From Micromussa lordhowensis (Eukaryota > Cnidaria > Anthozoa > Scleractinia > Lobophylliidae): DNA of 64,000 nucleotides. Within the stretch, counting starts at the first letter, position 1, and each line of letters opens with the position of its first letter. Below are positions 53,549 through 64,000 of this stretch, one piece after another. The translations under genes and the position numbers were made by a program. The notes beneath the pieces were generated by a model, which was not told the DNA's origin, searched no databases, and saw nothing but the letters and a program-made list of their open reading frames with translations. The stretch lies in the NCBI GenBank assembly GCA_964020085.1, contig OZ026605.1:2807301-2871300 (forward strand), read 5' to 3'.

Positions 53549-56500
53549 TTAGAGACTCTGGTACAGCTCATCAGTTGACTCAGAATCAACATCACTCTCG
53601 TAACCATCTAGAACCACATAATCATCAAGGCTCTCCGGAGCCGGCTCTTCTGCACATGCTCCTCCTTCGGACTCCCATCTTCCCACAGAGTTATTCACAC
53701 TTTGATCACTGCCTGTTTCCTTTGTTCTCGTAAAGAAAATACTGTCACTAACATCATCTTCCCATCTCATCGCACTTTGCAGTAAGCACTCCACAGATTG
53801 ACCCACAAGAACTTCTATGTCACTGTCGTCATCTGAATTCAAGGACATCAACGGACAAGCTGGTGTTTCTCTAATTTCTTCCACCACTTCAGGGATGGAA
53901 TACATTGAATTGTCACCGGAACTTGACGATTCATCTGCAGAAGTAATTCCTGACCCATCTGCAAAAGGATATGGAAATATTTTCAGGTCAAATTGCAGAA
54001 TATCGAGCATCATTTTCTTTTCACACAGCATCACTGACAACATTGCAACTTTTCCCCACAAATTCATGCAATGTTTCAGACTGTTTTCTTTATTGTTTTT
54101 AACAATTGAATGAATCAATGTTGTCATGTATGTTTGGCCAAGTTTGTCTACTCTACAGTGGATTAAACAACACAAGACTACCTTACCTTCCAGTTGATGT
54201 CCTGCAGCAATAGCTGGTCCAAATGTTTTCCTGCATTTAAGTAAACAGTCAAATGCTTAATCACCAAAGTCAGATATACCAACTACAGCCACACTGTTGA
54301 ACTTTAAGTGTTGAATAGGCCATTTCCGAATTGCCTTTTGCCTCTGTGTGTAAAACCACTCATATGAAAACATGTTCCCCCTTCAGGTTCTTTTTCACGC
54401 AGATCAAACTCATTTTCATCTGAAAGGTTTGCATGAGGACTTCACACAAGATAACTCACAAATGGCCTATTAAAATACATAAAAATAATAGTACAACTCA
54501 ACTATACTCACCAGCAGTGTACTTGGTGCTTGTCCTGATATGTATGAATAACCATGTAAATCATGGATAAAAGTTCATCAAGATATTCATTTCCTGTCTT
54601 TTCCACTTTGGGCAATGATTCCAGGATACTGAAGAACAGAAAAGAAGGTATTAAGAAATCTCATCTGCGAGGACAAATCTTGAGTGGAAGCAACAAGATA
54701 TATCTTTACAGAGCATGCACAATTCAGATGTTGCCTTACATGTTAGCAAGTTGCGAGATTTGTTTCAGGGAAATCACACAAGGTTTTGCTGCCAGCTTCA
54801 GCACCCAGAAGACTCTGCGGATAAAGTAACAGGACCAAAGCTCTGCCTCTGTTACTGCTTCACTTGTACGATGAAGAACTGGAAAATAAATTGATATAAC
54901 GCAATTTAGATCATTAAATTGAATACTGATTTGATTTGTCCAGATGTTCCAGAATGAATTTACTTCTCTTTAGCAATAAAACTGCAATGTATAGGCAGGC
55001 TTCTAGAAGTACCTATTGTGAAAGAAGTGGGAAAATGTTTCTACTCACTAATGGTAAGTTTGGATTCCCCTTCCTGCTCGACTTCTGTTGACTCGTCAGT
55101 ATCAGCGTCATCACTATCCGAGCTCGTAAATACATCTGCTTCTTCACTGCTACATGTGGAGTAAGGTGACATGGGACTGCTCCTCAAGATTTCAAGAGTT
55201 TTCGTCGCATCACCAGACTTTGGCCAAGATGGAGGAAGGAACTGGGACATGGATGGCCTTTTGATGGACCCCTTCTTTAGCATTTTAGGATCTAAACCAA
55301 TGAATGGTTGATAAATTAGTTTTTTATTGAACTGTTTCTTAGGAGAGGCGCGGTGGCCTCATGGTTAGTGTGCTCGACTCTGGAGCGAGCGCTCTGGGTT
55401 CAAGCCCTGGCCTGGGACATTGTGTTGTGTTCTTAAGCAAGACACTTTACTCTCACGGTGCCTCTCTCCACCCAGGTGTATAAATGGGTACCGGCGAATT
55501 TAATGCTGGGGGTAACCCTGCGATGGACTGGCATCCCATCCAGGGGGGAGTAGAAATATTCTTAGTTGCTTTATGCTAGGGAAACCAGGATAAGCTCCGG
55601 CGTGATGGGCCACTTGGCTTGTATGGAGACTTTACCTTTTCGTTCCCTCAGTGTTTTGTTTTTTGGCAAGAAAAATACAAGTACGAAAATTATAAAAACG
55701 TTATTATCCACTTACAATGCTGCTTCAAAAATCTCAGTGTGTCTCTGTAGCCATTCCTGCACATGTCAAAGAGGACCTCAGGCTGGGGAGGAAAGAAGGC
55801 ACGGGAGCATCTGTACAGGTTCTGAAGTGTAAACTGCACACTGGTATTTCGTAACTCAATGTGGACATCATTTGATGAACCGTCTTTGGGACAAATGTCA
55901 CTTTCACCACTGAATGGTGACACTGTAATGGTATCCCCTTCTTTGAAGTGTTGCGGCAGATTGTCAGAAATGCCTCCATCCACATAATACTGAAAGCAAA
56001 ATTCGAAGTCACATATTAAATATTAAAGCTTTAATTTAACATCTAAACAACAGCACTTTTTCAACTCAAGATACATTGATTCGTATTACATGTATGTTCA
56101 ATCAGAACAGGCAGTTCTTGTGAGAGATGTTTTCCAGATGTTTTCTAGAGTTAGATGATACACTATAAACGTCCATGTATAAGCCACACTTTTTTCCATA
56201 AAATTGAAGCCAAAAATCAAGGGTGCAGCTTATCCACGGATACATCTGTGTTTGGAGTTCTCAAAAGCCTAATTAATGTTCATAAAACTTCTTAAGATGT
56301 CAGATATATATTTATCAAACATGAAAGAGAAAGAGATCAGATATCCAAGTCAGGATTTACTTTGTCTTAAGTTGATGAATTATTCGTGAATTTTAGATAT
56401 ACATTTCACTGTGCCATCTTAAATAACACAAAGTATTCCATCTACATAAACATGTTTTTTGCAGACCAAGGGGGTAGGGGTAAGGGCTGTAAGATGTCTA

Positions 56501-58868
56501 TCCTTTCCATGCCTATCCCTCAACCCCTCCTATGTAGGAACTGATTTTTTTTACTGTAATCAAGACACTTGATGGTATGTTAAATAACTATTACCTTTCC
56601 CCTGAATTTTGCAGGAAGTATTCCAGAGTAGAAAGGAACATAAGAGCTTGCAATAAGTGCCTACAACAAGAAGAAAAGATCACTCATTATTCAGGTATGG
56701 GTTAAATTTTTTTTCTAGATCTTTCTTTAAGCGCTTTGTTGACACGACTTTCCCATGACCCATTGCATTCATTGCAATAGGTTCAATAACTAAGATTCCA
56801 TTGCTTCAAGGTCAAGAGTAAGATGATAATATCTACCGATGTCACATTTGTGATCTGCAGTAGACAAAAAATTGTGCAACTACATTCAGCTAGATTAGTT
56901 TATACAACACTTGAAAGTTATTGTCACCAGACACTGGTAGTTTGTCAGTATTGTTACTGGTAGTTAATATTAACCAGCCGTAACAGGTTTCGCCAGCTTG
57001 ATGTCGAAACTAAGGATTGTGTCAGTGAAATTCGGTCATGTTCTTAGCTTCACCTTACAGTGGCTCATTGACAGACTCTGCATGTGATTAAAATCTTTGT
57101 TTGTATCAGGACTGTGCCAGAAAAGATAAAAATTAAAGCTCTTTTTGAATAAATCATTTCAAGAGAATGCTACTTTTTGACCTGCCAAATGTGCAAGTTC
57201 TAAAACTGACTCAAAAGAAAACTCGGACATACAAAGAAAACAAACATACACACCCACCAAATTTTAGAATGTTAGAATTAAGCCAAAAATACAGACTCTG
57301 AAATGTGAAAACCTCAAATAGCCCTCAGGCTAGGATTGTCCCTAACTTATTTTTGTTTGCAGCACAACACCCCAGCATTGTGAATTCAATTCAATAACAG
57401 AAAACGTCTGTCAGCAGTGACATGCATACCTCATATGGCCTTGAGTGAATTAAAAAAAAAATGTTTCAAAATTTCACTTCACCATTGTTACAAAAAGTAC
57501 CTGTCAGCATATTGACAGTAAAAACATAGCAACACCTTTTATTGTGAAATATTTTAAGATGCATCGGACAAAATTATTGGCTGTGTAGCTTACTTAGTTT
57601 CCTTTATCGCTGTAGCATGTCCCTTTTCTCTCAGCATGAGAGTGCATTGTTTTTTTGCTGGAACCACATCAACCACTCTAGGTTTACAGCATGATGTCCA
57701 AATATGCTCAAATAATATGCATGCAAATGAATAATTTGAGAAACTTGAGAGGAGCAAACAGACTCCAGCTACTGTAGCGCGCCTTATTGCAAAATCAATG
57801 CCACTCCTGTATTCTTATATAAGTTTTGTATTAGCTTTTCAAATGATATTACGAAATAACACGGTAAAATGTGGAAAGGAAGTAAAAATTCCAATCTTCA
57901 TTCCCCCAACTAAAAACTTAATCCAATAGCCAAAACAATTCGTCTAAAACGCGACGCGATGAGTGTTTGTATTATTTATCAAGCAAAACAAAACTGACAA
58001 AAGAATTATGCAAGTTTACATACGCGCTCTGGTATCTTGGCATACGGTAATATCACGGAAAAACATCCCTACGTTGAACAAAGCCTCCAGACTTCTATTT
58101 CAGAAAAGCGTAATAAATCTAGTATTCTTGGATATCAAGTTTCACAGAGTTAAGTCTCGTGCTCGAAGCCTCGAGGAAGAACATTACCGCCATTGCGCAA
58201 TTTAATTGACTCCACATCACAAAAAGGCCGATTTACATTTTCGTAGCTTCGAAAAAATGGCCAAATAAAAGCATACGTTTTCTTTGTTGACTTCTAAAAT
58301 AAAGTCTAGAGGCTATTTATAAACTTTACACCACGCTCGCCAAATGTGCACATCCGCATCAGTCGAATTTCAAACGTCGTCATGCGAGGGTCGCCATTAT
58401 TTCGCGATCGCCTTATCCCTTCGAAATTCTACCACAAGACGTTCGACTCACCTCAATTAGATCCTCTTTGGAGAAGAATTCAGACACAATAACGTTTTTT
58501 AGATCAGAAACCCTTGTTAAGGACAGGTGAAGCCTTCCGCTAGCGAGTTCGTGAGCGTTATCCGGCAGGATTCTTTCAAATGATCTACGCAGTGTTCTCA
58601 CTATATTGAAGCTTGGATGAAGCGGCCCCAGCGTCAAAGAGTTCGCTCGTTTCGCGAGCCTGATAACAAATTCAGCGCTGTCGCTGACGTTTAAGTCTAA
58701 GAGTAAGGCTATCGCGGCAAAAGAGCCGGCACTTGCCCCACCATAACATTTCACTCTCTCTAAAAGCGCGGAAGCATTTTCTTTCAAGCACGACACAACT
58801 CCGAGATGGTAGATTCCCAAGAATCCACATCCAGAAAACGTCAAATTTAGATCTTTGGTTTCGGCCAT
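53549..58868 (-). CDS. PNPLA2: PNPLA2/ATGL-like patatin-domain triglyceride lipase, paralog B
   Basis: Exons in transcript order: 58868-58452, 56660-56595, 55989-55716, 55291-55049, 54878-54740, 54628-54512, 54230-54187, 53958-53549. Phases agree; 569 residues. Exons 1, 2, 3 and 5 have exactly the same lengths as paralog A (417, 66, 274, 139). Seen: GCGFLG at 13-18, S46 in [18 protein letters not shown]165 in [25 protein letters not shown]. The MAETKDL start matches paralog A by length; an in-frame ATG 16 codons upstream (58916) is possible. The tail is acidic and ends [20 protein letters not shown] plus a few residues, matching the YVILEGF of paralog A. It should act on lipid droplets like ATGL. 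Intact. The pair arose by tandem duplication and has diverged substantially. Confidence 0.9.
54314..54471. mobile_element. MITE (AATAGGCCATTTC family)
   Basis: In intron 6 of lipase B. Starts aataggccatttccgaattg and ends ctcacaaatggcctatt. Related to 44374-44554 and 6935-7104. Confidence 0.7.
55342..55640 (+). repeat. tRNA-derived SINE, full copy
   Basis: In intron 3 of lipase B. Head ggtggcctcatggttagtgt (A box), B box gggttcaagccctgg, then gcaagacactttactctcac, caggtgtataaatgggtacc, ggcatcccatccagg and gatgggccacttggcttgta. It is the best preserved copy in the window. Confidence 0.85.
56661..58451. other. Intron 1 of lipase B, nothing further seen
   Basis: Mostly AT-rich unique sequence. 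A GC-normal stretch near 57950-58400 has an 80-codon plus-strand frame with no domain signal. Confidence 0.4.
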
Positions 58869-61215
58869 GACTGACGATTGTTCTCCTGACTGTTCAAAAC
58901 GGTAATTTCTCGCCAATTCTCGCTAGAAAGTCAAGAAAAACGTATCGACAATCACGGTGGCCGACCACGAGAATTGATAAATAAACATTGCTTTTCTTTT
59001 GCGTGCTCTACGCCTAGTCACCGCCCCTCACAGACCCCTAAGCTTGGCGCCATGTGATTGGCTAGTGCTTCCAGAAGCCAAAAACAACCAATCATAACGA
59101 TAAGCTTGACATAAATCGTTGACGTTACGCTGGAAAACAAGATTTGAAAACCGGTTTCTGCTTGGGCAAATAAACGTGATCCCATCAAAACAAGATTAAT
59201 CCGTCATGGAAACACTGCTGATACGAGTGTGAGCGAGCAGAAGATTGAATTCTGGTATTAATTCCTCGTTTTGCTCTAACCGGGATAGCGATTTTTTTTG
59301 GTTAAAAAACAAAAATGTGTGGTGTTTTGTCTTAATTCGAGCTATTCATTTCCGGTTCTCGTGAGTGACGTACTTCATTTCTTATATACCCTGAGTCTCG
59401 TGAGTCGTTGCGTAAAACGTGGAACGCCTGGGAGTTTTTAAAGAAAACATTTCACTTCGCAAAGATTTTGTTGCTTTTATTCCCGCAAGGAGAATTTTTC
59501 AACAGAAGAAAAAAAAGCAGTGTTTCCTTTTGTAAAAGTTCAATCATCAGGCATTTTTGTGTGTGTTTTGACTGGATTCAATTACCTTAATAAGGGGCCA
59601 CAGCACCGGAAATGCGCGAAGTGCTTGTGGTCCTCCAAGCGACAGTAATTCTTTTCAGGCTCGATTCCAGACAAAAAGAGACCGCTCTGATCAGCTAAGA
59701 CCTTCCTGTTTTTGTTTTTATTTTTTCTCGAATTTAAGAGTAGCTATTACAAGCTAATTTCTCCGAGAGAAAAATAGCAAAAGAAATCAACATAATATAC
59801 AATAGCTTCCAAAATCAGTTTAGTCAGTGTATTTGGTTTTATCAACTGATTTGATAATGTTAATTGGCCACCGTATGTTTGACTTCGATAGGGATAAAGT
59901 TTCTGCATTGAAGAAATTTTGTCGGGGGTAGGGTAGAAGTTTTGGGTGCCTAATCTTGTAGCACAGGGTTGCAAAATCAAGCTGACCATGGTCTAGTATG
60001 GGGTAAGGGTTTCAGCTTTCCAGCCTCACACCTCTACCCAAAGACTTGTAGAGTACCTCCCCCCACCCCGGGGTGGTATTATACGATTTACGCCCAACAG
60101 GATAGGATCACGAATTAATAATATCTGGTTTCTTCAGTTTGAGTAAACATGGAAAGAATAATAATTTTAATACACGCGAAGTTTGACTCCTGTTAATTCA
60201 GGAAATAAGGGTATCAATTTCAAGTTAAGAATTAGCATGATTCTGGTCACGTTTGCTTCATTGTTGACACTTTTTGTGAAATTGTAGAATAAACTTTCCC
60301 TTTCCTCAGTGCATACTGATAAACGCTTCTCTCGAGCATTTTGTAACTAGCTTTGAACACTAATTGTATGATTCTATTATAGGTATAATTCACATGGCGG
60401 TTTTTCTGACTATTTTCAACGTAACCATACATGTATTGCTATACAAACTTTACTCTGAGAAGTGAAGAGAACGCTTATATATGGCAACGAGTTGCGGTGT
60501 GGCCCTTTCCACAGATAACCGAAGCATGTTCTCCCCTCCTTACTGTGTTAATTATAATACTTGGGATTAAATTTTAGCCATCTCCCGGGCCAGCTGCAGT
60601 GCAAAATGTAATATGTTTTTTAACGTGTTGGCTCCTTAGGTCTCAGAAGTAAGAAACAGTTTAAACTAAAATTTCTGCACTAGTGAATGTCTAACTACTT
60701 GGGTTGCAAAACACTTTATTTTTGATCATTTTGTTACACTATATTTCGGCCGTTTGTCAGTCAGTTTAGTGTTTTCATGGCCGGCCCCTACGGCAGAAGA
60801 TCAATATGCCTGAATTACTGTACGAAGCTGAGAAAGAGAGTCGATTCCCTATTTCTCTCAGTTGCACATATTCTTAGCAATAAGGAACAGTAATCACCTA
60901 ACCCGCAGGAGACTCTCAATATTTTTTCCTTATTTTCGTGTCGTTAGGCAGCTAGTTCATAAAGACAGGGGTCAGGTTACTGGGAGTTCTTTTAGCCCCG
61001 GGGAGTCTGCAATTTTGACATCTAAGCAGCTCAATGCCAGTTGCTACGTGAGAACATGCGACCTTTGTTTTTTTCGGAACGGTAAAATTGCCCTAACTTG
61101 AACCTCGCCGATTTCGCGTCAATATTCTAGTCAGCTTCTATGAGAGTGGTAAAGAGGAGGTCAAGATCTCGTTTCACCGAAAATAAATTGGTCCTTTCAC
61201 GAAAAAGACACGAAC
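58869..61215. other. Upstream of lipase B; repeats, no supported gene
   Basis: Short frames on both strands lack domains. gaatttaagagtagctat near 59737 matches a word in the repeat at 36237. No clear gene links to the possible exon at 61220. Confidence 0.3.
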
Positions 61216-61219
61216 TTAC

Positions 61220-61406
61220 GTAACGGCTTGTGATATGCCGCCTTGTTAATGTCTTTTCCATCCGTCCGCTTGTTCTGCGCACAGAGCAAGGGCACTTCGT
61301 CATATTCAGAAAGCTGATCACCTCCAGAATCCCTTGATGAAATCGTACGTTCCTTCTCTTCCTTTATCTCTTGAAAAGTCATTTTGATCTTCATTTTCTG
61401 GTGCAA
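61220..61406 (-). CDS. Possible first coding exon of an unrecognised gene
   Basis: A frame beginning MHQKMKIKMTFQEIKEEKER continues through SSRDSGGDQLSEYDEVPLL and ends at CCGTTAC|gtaagt, a consensus splice donor. The charged, polar start has normal amino-acid composition. Downstream exons should lie at lower coordinates, but I find none before lipase B begins at 58868. It may be a truncated duplicate, a gene with small exons, or chance. Confidence 0.3.
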
Positions 61407-61529
61407 ACTCTAGCCGTTCTCCCTGGTGGTGTAATACATGTTGAGAGGAAGATTCCAGCTTTGTACTTAGTTGTTTCTTGTTGGATCATGCGTTGTCCAT
61501 TATGAAATAGCGGTAGATTGAAATAAATG

Positions 61530-61785
61530 ACGCAAATGATGGGTCAAAAGACAAATCTGAACAAAAGTTTACCGAAGACCAGGAATACGAAGGTCAACCA
61601 AAACCAAAATTACCGTTCACGACGAATTAAATGCTTCTTTCTCATTTTACGGAGGATTTACGGTTCACGGCTACTAATGAAATCACGATTCACGAGAACA
61701 AAACAAAGCCATTTCACATTTCACGGGAAAATAATTATGCCATTCACGAATCACGAAAATACCCTTTACCAGCCTCTTTTATAAT
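61530..61785. repeat. Degenerate TTCACGA-type tandem words
   Basis: Repeats of gttcacgacg, acggttcacggct, gattcacgagaac, ttcacatttcacggg and ccattcacgaatcacg over 250 bases. They look like a degraded short tandem repeat. Confidence 0.5.
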
Positions 61786-61842
61786 AACCTGCGATCAGGC
61801 GTATTTTTTTTGGGAAAGACGAAGAGCATGATCGCAGGTTAC
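61786..61842. mobile_element. Very short hairpin (ACCTGCGATCAGGCG family)
   Basis: taacctgcgatcaggcg pairs with atgatcgcaggtta. Related to 40443-40499. Confidence 0.6.
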
Positions 61843-62084
61843 TTTTATAATTGTAAAGAGACCACTCCCCTCTTCAGACGGGTTAAACTGAACACTGAGA
61901 TACTATTTTTAAAGAAAGATGATTCGTGAAACACGCAACTGGCGGCGGAAGATATCTCGTGTTGAAAATTGCAGTGTCCACAGCAAGAGATCCTTACTAT
62001 CATTGTCCTTGTAAAGACCTAGTCTGTATACCGCCACACACAAAGCCGCTTCAGGAGCGAGGTCACTTGATAGACATTTCATGC

Positions 62085-62713
62085 TAGTAACTGTTTGAAG
62101 ACCGCCAACTTTGTTTTGAACACTTTACATTGGAAAATTCTGAAATGTAAATTATTTTAGCCTTGGGCAGTTTCTTTGTAGACAAAGAATACAATAGAAA
62201 TATTCATGGTTCAGTTTTGTTCGGACTTGTTCGTCCGCCGTTGCTGTAAACCTCGCCGACTGTGTTCTTCAATGTTTGTTTGAGCTTGTGTGTGGTAAAG
62301 CGAATGTTGCACTCTCCTTGTCCTTCGGAGACAAACCAGGAAATAAAAAAAAAGATGGTGCTGTTGTCAGACACAAGATGTTTCGTGTTTAGTAACTGCA
62401 TGTTTGAAGACCGCCAACTTTGTTTTGAACACTTAGATTGGAAAATTCTGGTCGATATAGCAATGTTTGAAATGTAAATTATTTTAGCTTTGGGCAGTTT
62501 CTTTGTAGACAAAGCATGAAATAGAAATAAATGTTTTTGTTCGGACTTGTTTGTTCGCCGTTACTGTAAACCTCGCCGACTGTTTTCTTCGATGTTTGTT
62601 TGAGCTTGTGTGTGGTAAAGCGAATGTTGCACTCTCCTTGTCCTTCGGAGACAAGTCAGGAAATTAAAAAAAAGATGGTGCTGTTGTGAGACACAAGATG
62701 TTTCGTGTTGAAC
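62085..62713. repeat. Two-copy tandem duplication (about 305-324 bp)
   Basis: Copy 1 is 62085-62389 and copy 2 is 62390-62713. Both run from tagtaactg, tttgaagaccgccaact to gacacaagatgtttcgtgtt. Copy 2 has a 17-base insertion after gaaaattctg (ggtcgatatagcaatg region). Flanks ggaaataaaaaaaaagatgg are identical. Confidence 0.9.
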
Positions 62714-62891
62714 GTTCCCAGGAACGTGTGCATCAGTGGTATGAAACAGTGAAGAAAGTTAAATACCACTGATAATTCAAACCGCCCACAACGTTTGGTG
62801 GCTAAATGTCCTAAATTAGCCTTTTTTACATCTGTCTGAAACCCCCGGACTTCTAAAACGTAATTGAAAACTCCCTAGTCAGACCATACAA

Positions 62892-63299
62892 CCCGGGGGA
62901 GGTACGTGGGTTAATTTTTGCTGGATATGTGTCGTTTGCCTCTCAGAGCCCCTACCCCATTATAGTCTATTCTGTGGCCAATTATAGACTCCATCTTAGT
63001 CACTTTTGGGCAAATATGTAATTTTCGAGATCTCAACTTAGTCATTTTCTATTTATGTATGTACCTTATATTGAATAAAGAACACTTTACTTTTTACCTA
63101 CAGTACAAACATCCTGGTACGTTTGCTAACCGTAAATATGAAGAACTGTCTTACCCCAAAAATCAGAAAATGTGCGACCCCATTCTAGTAACTTTATTGA
63201 AAATGCGACCCCGTGATAGTCACTCCAGTCGTGAAAATGCGACCCCATCCAGCGGCACATCCCCGTTAGCCTCTTATAAGAAAGTACTCCCCCCCGGGC
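62892..63299. mobile_element. MITE with CCCGGGGG tips, about 400 bp
   Basis: Left tip cccgggggaggtacgtgg and right tip aagtactcccccccggg are imperfect inverted complements. The interior repeats the theme tgcgaccccat..tagtcact. A fragment lies at 49275-49430. Confidence 0.6.
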
Positions 63300-63599
63300 A
63301 ATACAATGTTTTAAATGTGATTGTTATGTCGGAGTAGTGTCTCCTTTATTCCAGGAGAAGCAACAAAAGATCTATGACATCTATTATGTCTAATTGAACA
63401 AGAGAGCTGAGCTCTTGACTTGAAGTAGCATTGAAGACCTCACGTAGTTTGAAAACTCTGGTCAGAGACAATACAACGTTTAAAATGTGCGTGTTGTGAC
63501 GAAGAAGTGTCTACTTTATTATAAGAGATCTATTATGTGAACTTGAACTGACGGTTGACTTGAACTAATATTGAATTGAAGACCTCGTCCATGCAATTT

Positions 63600-64000
63600 T
63601 TAAGATAAATTGGTTTTGTCAAAGAGATTCGGAAGCTGACGTTTCGAGCGTTAGCCCTTCGTCGGAGCGAATCGAGGAATTGTGGGTTGTGTGTGGTTTA
63701 TATACAGAAAGATGGAGCTACGCTTTTGGTTGGTGCATGGTAACGTGAAAAACAACAGAATACATTAGTTGAATGAAAAGCGTTCGTTGATACCGTGAGG
63801 ATTAAGAGTGCCGATTTGAAAAATAAATTTTTGTTCTAGAGTTGTGCGGCTTTCTGTGCTTCCTTGGTGTAGGGAAAGCCCGCCGACTGCCACATGTTGC
63901 TTAGAATGATTAGGGAGATTAAATAAACTGTCTCGCGACCGGTTTAGATGTGTTTTTGTCGTCTTTCTGTACGTCACGAAGGTGTTCTCGGAATCGGTCG
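63600..64000 (-). mobile_element. Penelope-like element, endonuclease-end fragment, cut by window edge
   Basis: Minus strand reads DRFREHLRDVQKDDKNTSKP near the right edge, then after a frame change NLPNHSKQHVAVGGLSLHQG and LEQKFIFQIGTLNPHGINER before a stop near 63765. This order is typical of the C-terminal GIY-YIG region of Penelope-like elements. The frame change near 63920 suggests decay. gctgacgtttcgagcgttag at 63630 is typical of the 3' flank. It continues beyond 64000. Confidence 0.7.

Overview
The window looks like nuclear DNA of an anthozoan cnidarian, most likely a stony coral or close relative. The basis is AT-rich sequence, intron-rich metazoan genes with clean GT-AG boundaries, an intronless BTB-BACK-PHR gene, a tRNA-derived SINE family, Penelope-like and RTE-like retroelement pieces, and many short terminal-inverted-repeat (TIR) elements. 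The species is inference. Products were recognised from family knowledge without database searches.

Layout. 1-5.5 kb is repeats: TATCGGCCGAT-like degenerate satellite, a 0.48 kb tandem duplication, a Penelope-like reverse-transcriptase remnant, a LINE tail and a possible SINE. 6.06-9.71 kb (+) is a complete 10-exon ARL1 GTPase. 10.5-15.4 kb holds a SINE, a nearly full-length but decayed RTE-type LINE with a 13-bp target duplication, and a long hairpin element. 15.56-16.92 kb (+) is an intronless BTB-BACK-PHR gene. 17.6-19.9 kb holds a hairpin element and a minisatellite. 19.99-21.54 kb (+) is a complete 3-exon SDHAF2. 22.31-36.78 kb (-) is a complete 22-exon POLD1, tail to tail with SDHAF2, its introns loaded with TIR elements, a telomere-like repeat and a local duplication. 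37.3-42.6 kb is transposon-rich: a 1.76 kb palindrome with 9-bp target duplication, a MITE inside a tandem array, and a second copy of the TIR element found in POLD1 intron 5. 43.5-58.87 kb (-) carries two head-to-tail ATGL/PNPLA2-like lipase genes with the same 8-exon structure. 59-64 kb is mostly repeats, with one possible first coding exon and a Penelope-like fragment running off the right edge.

The genes are unrelated housekeeping functions: Golgi GTPase, complex II flavinylation factor, replicative polymerase and lipid-droplet lipases. I see no operon or dedicated new system. The most interesting signals are (1) the palindromic Mutator-like element with duplicated inward-facing mini-exons and a sharp step in arm identity, (2) an alternative 5' splice-site pair in one lipase paralog that would remove a tail containing a possible LC3-interacting motif, (3) a TIR transposon family carrying a tRNA-like unit, and (4) a local duplication in POLD1 that copies a splice acceptor.
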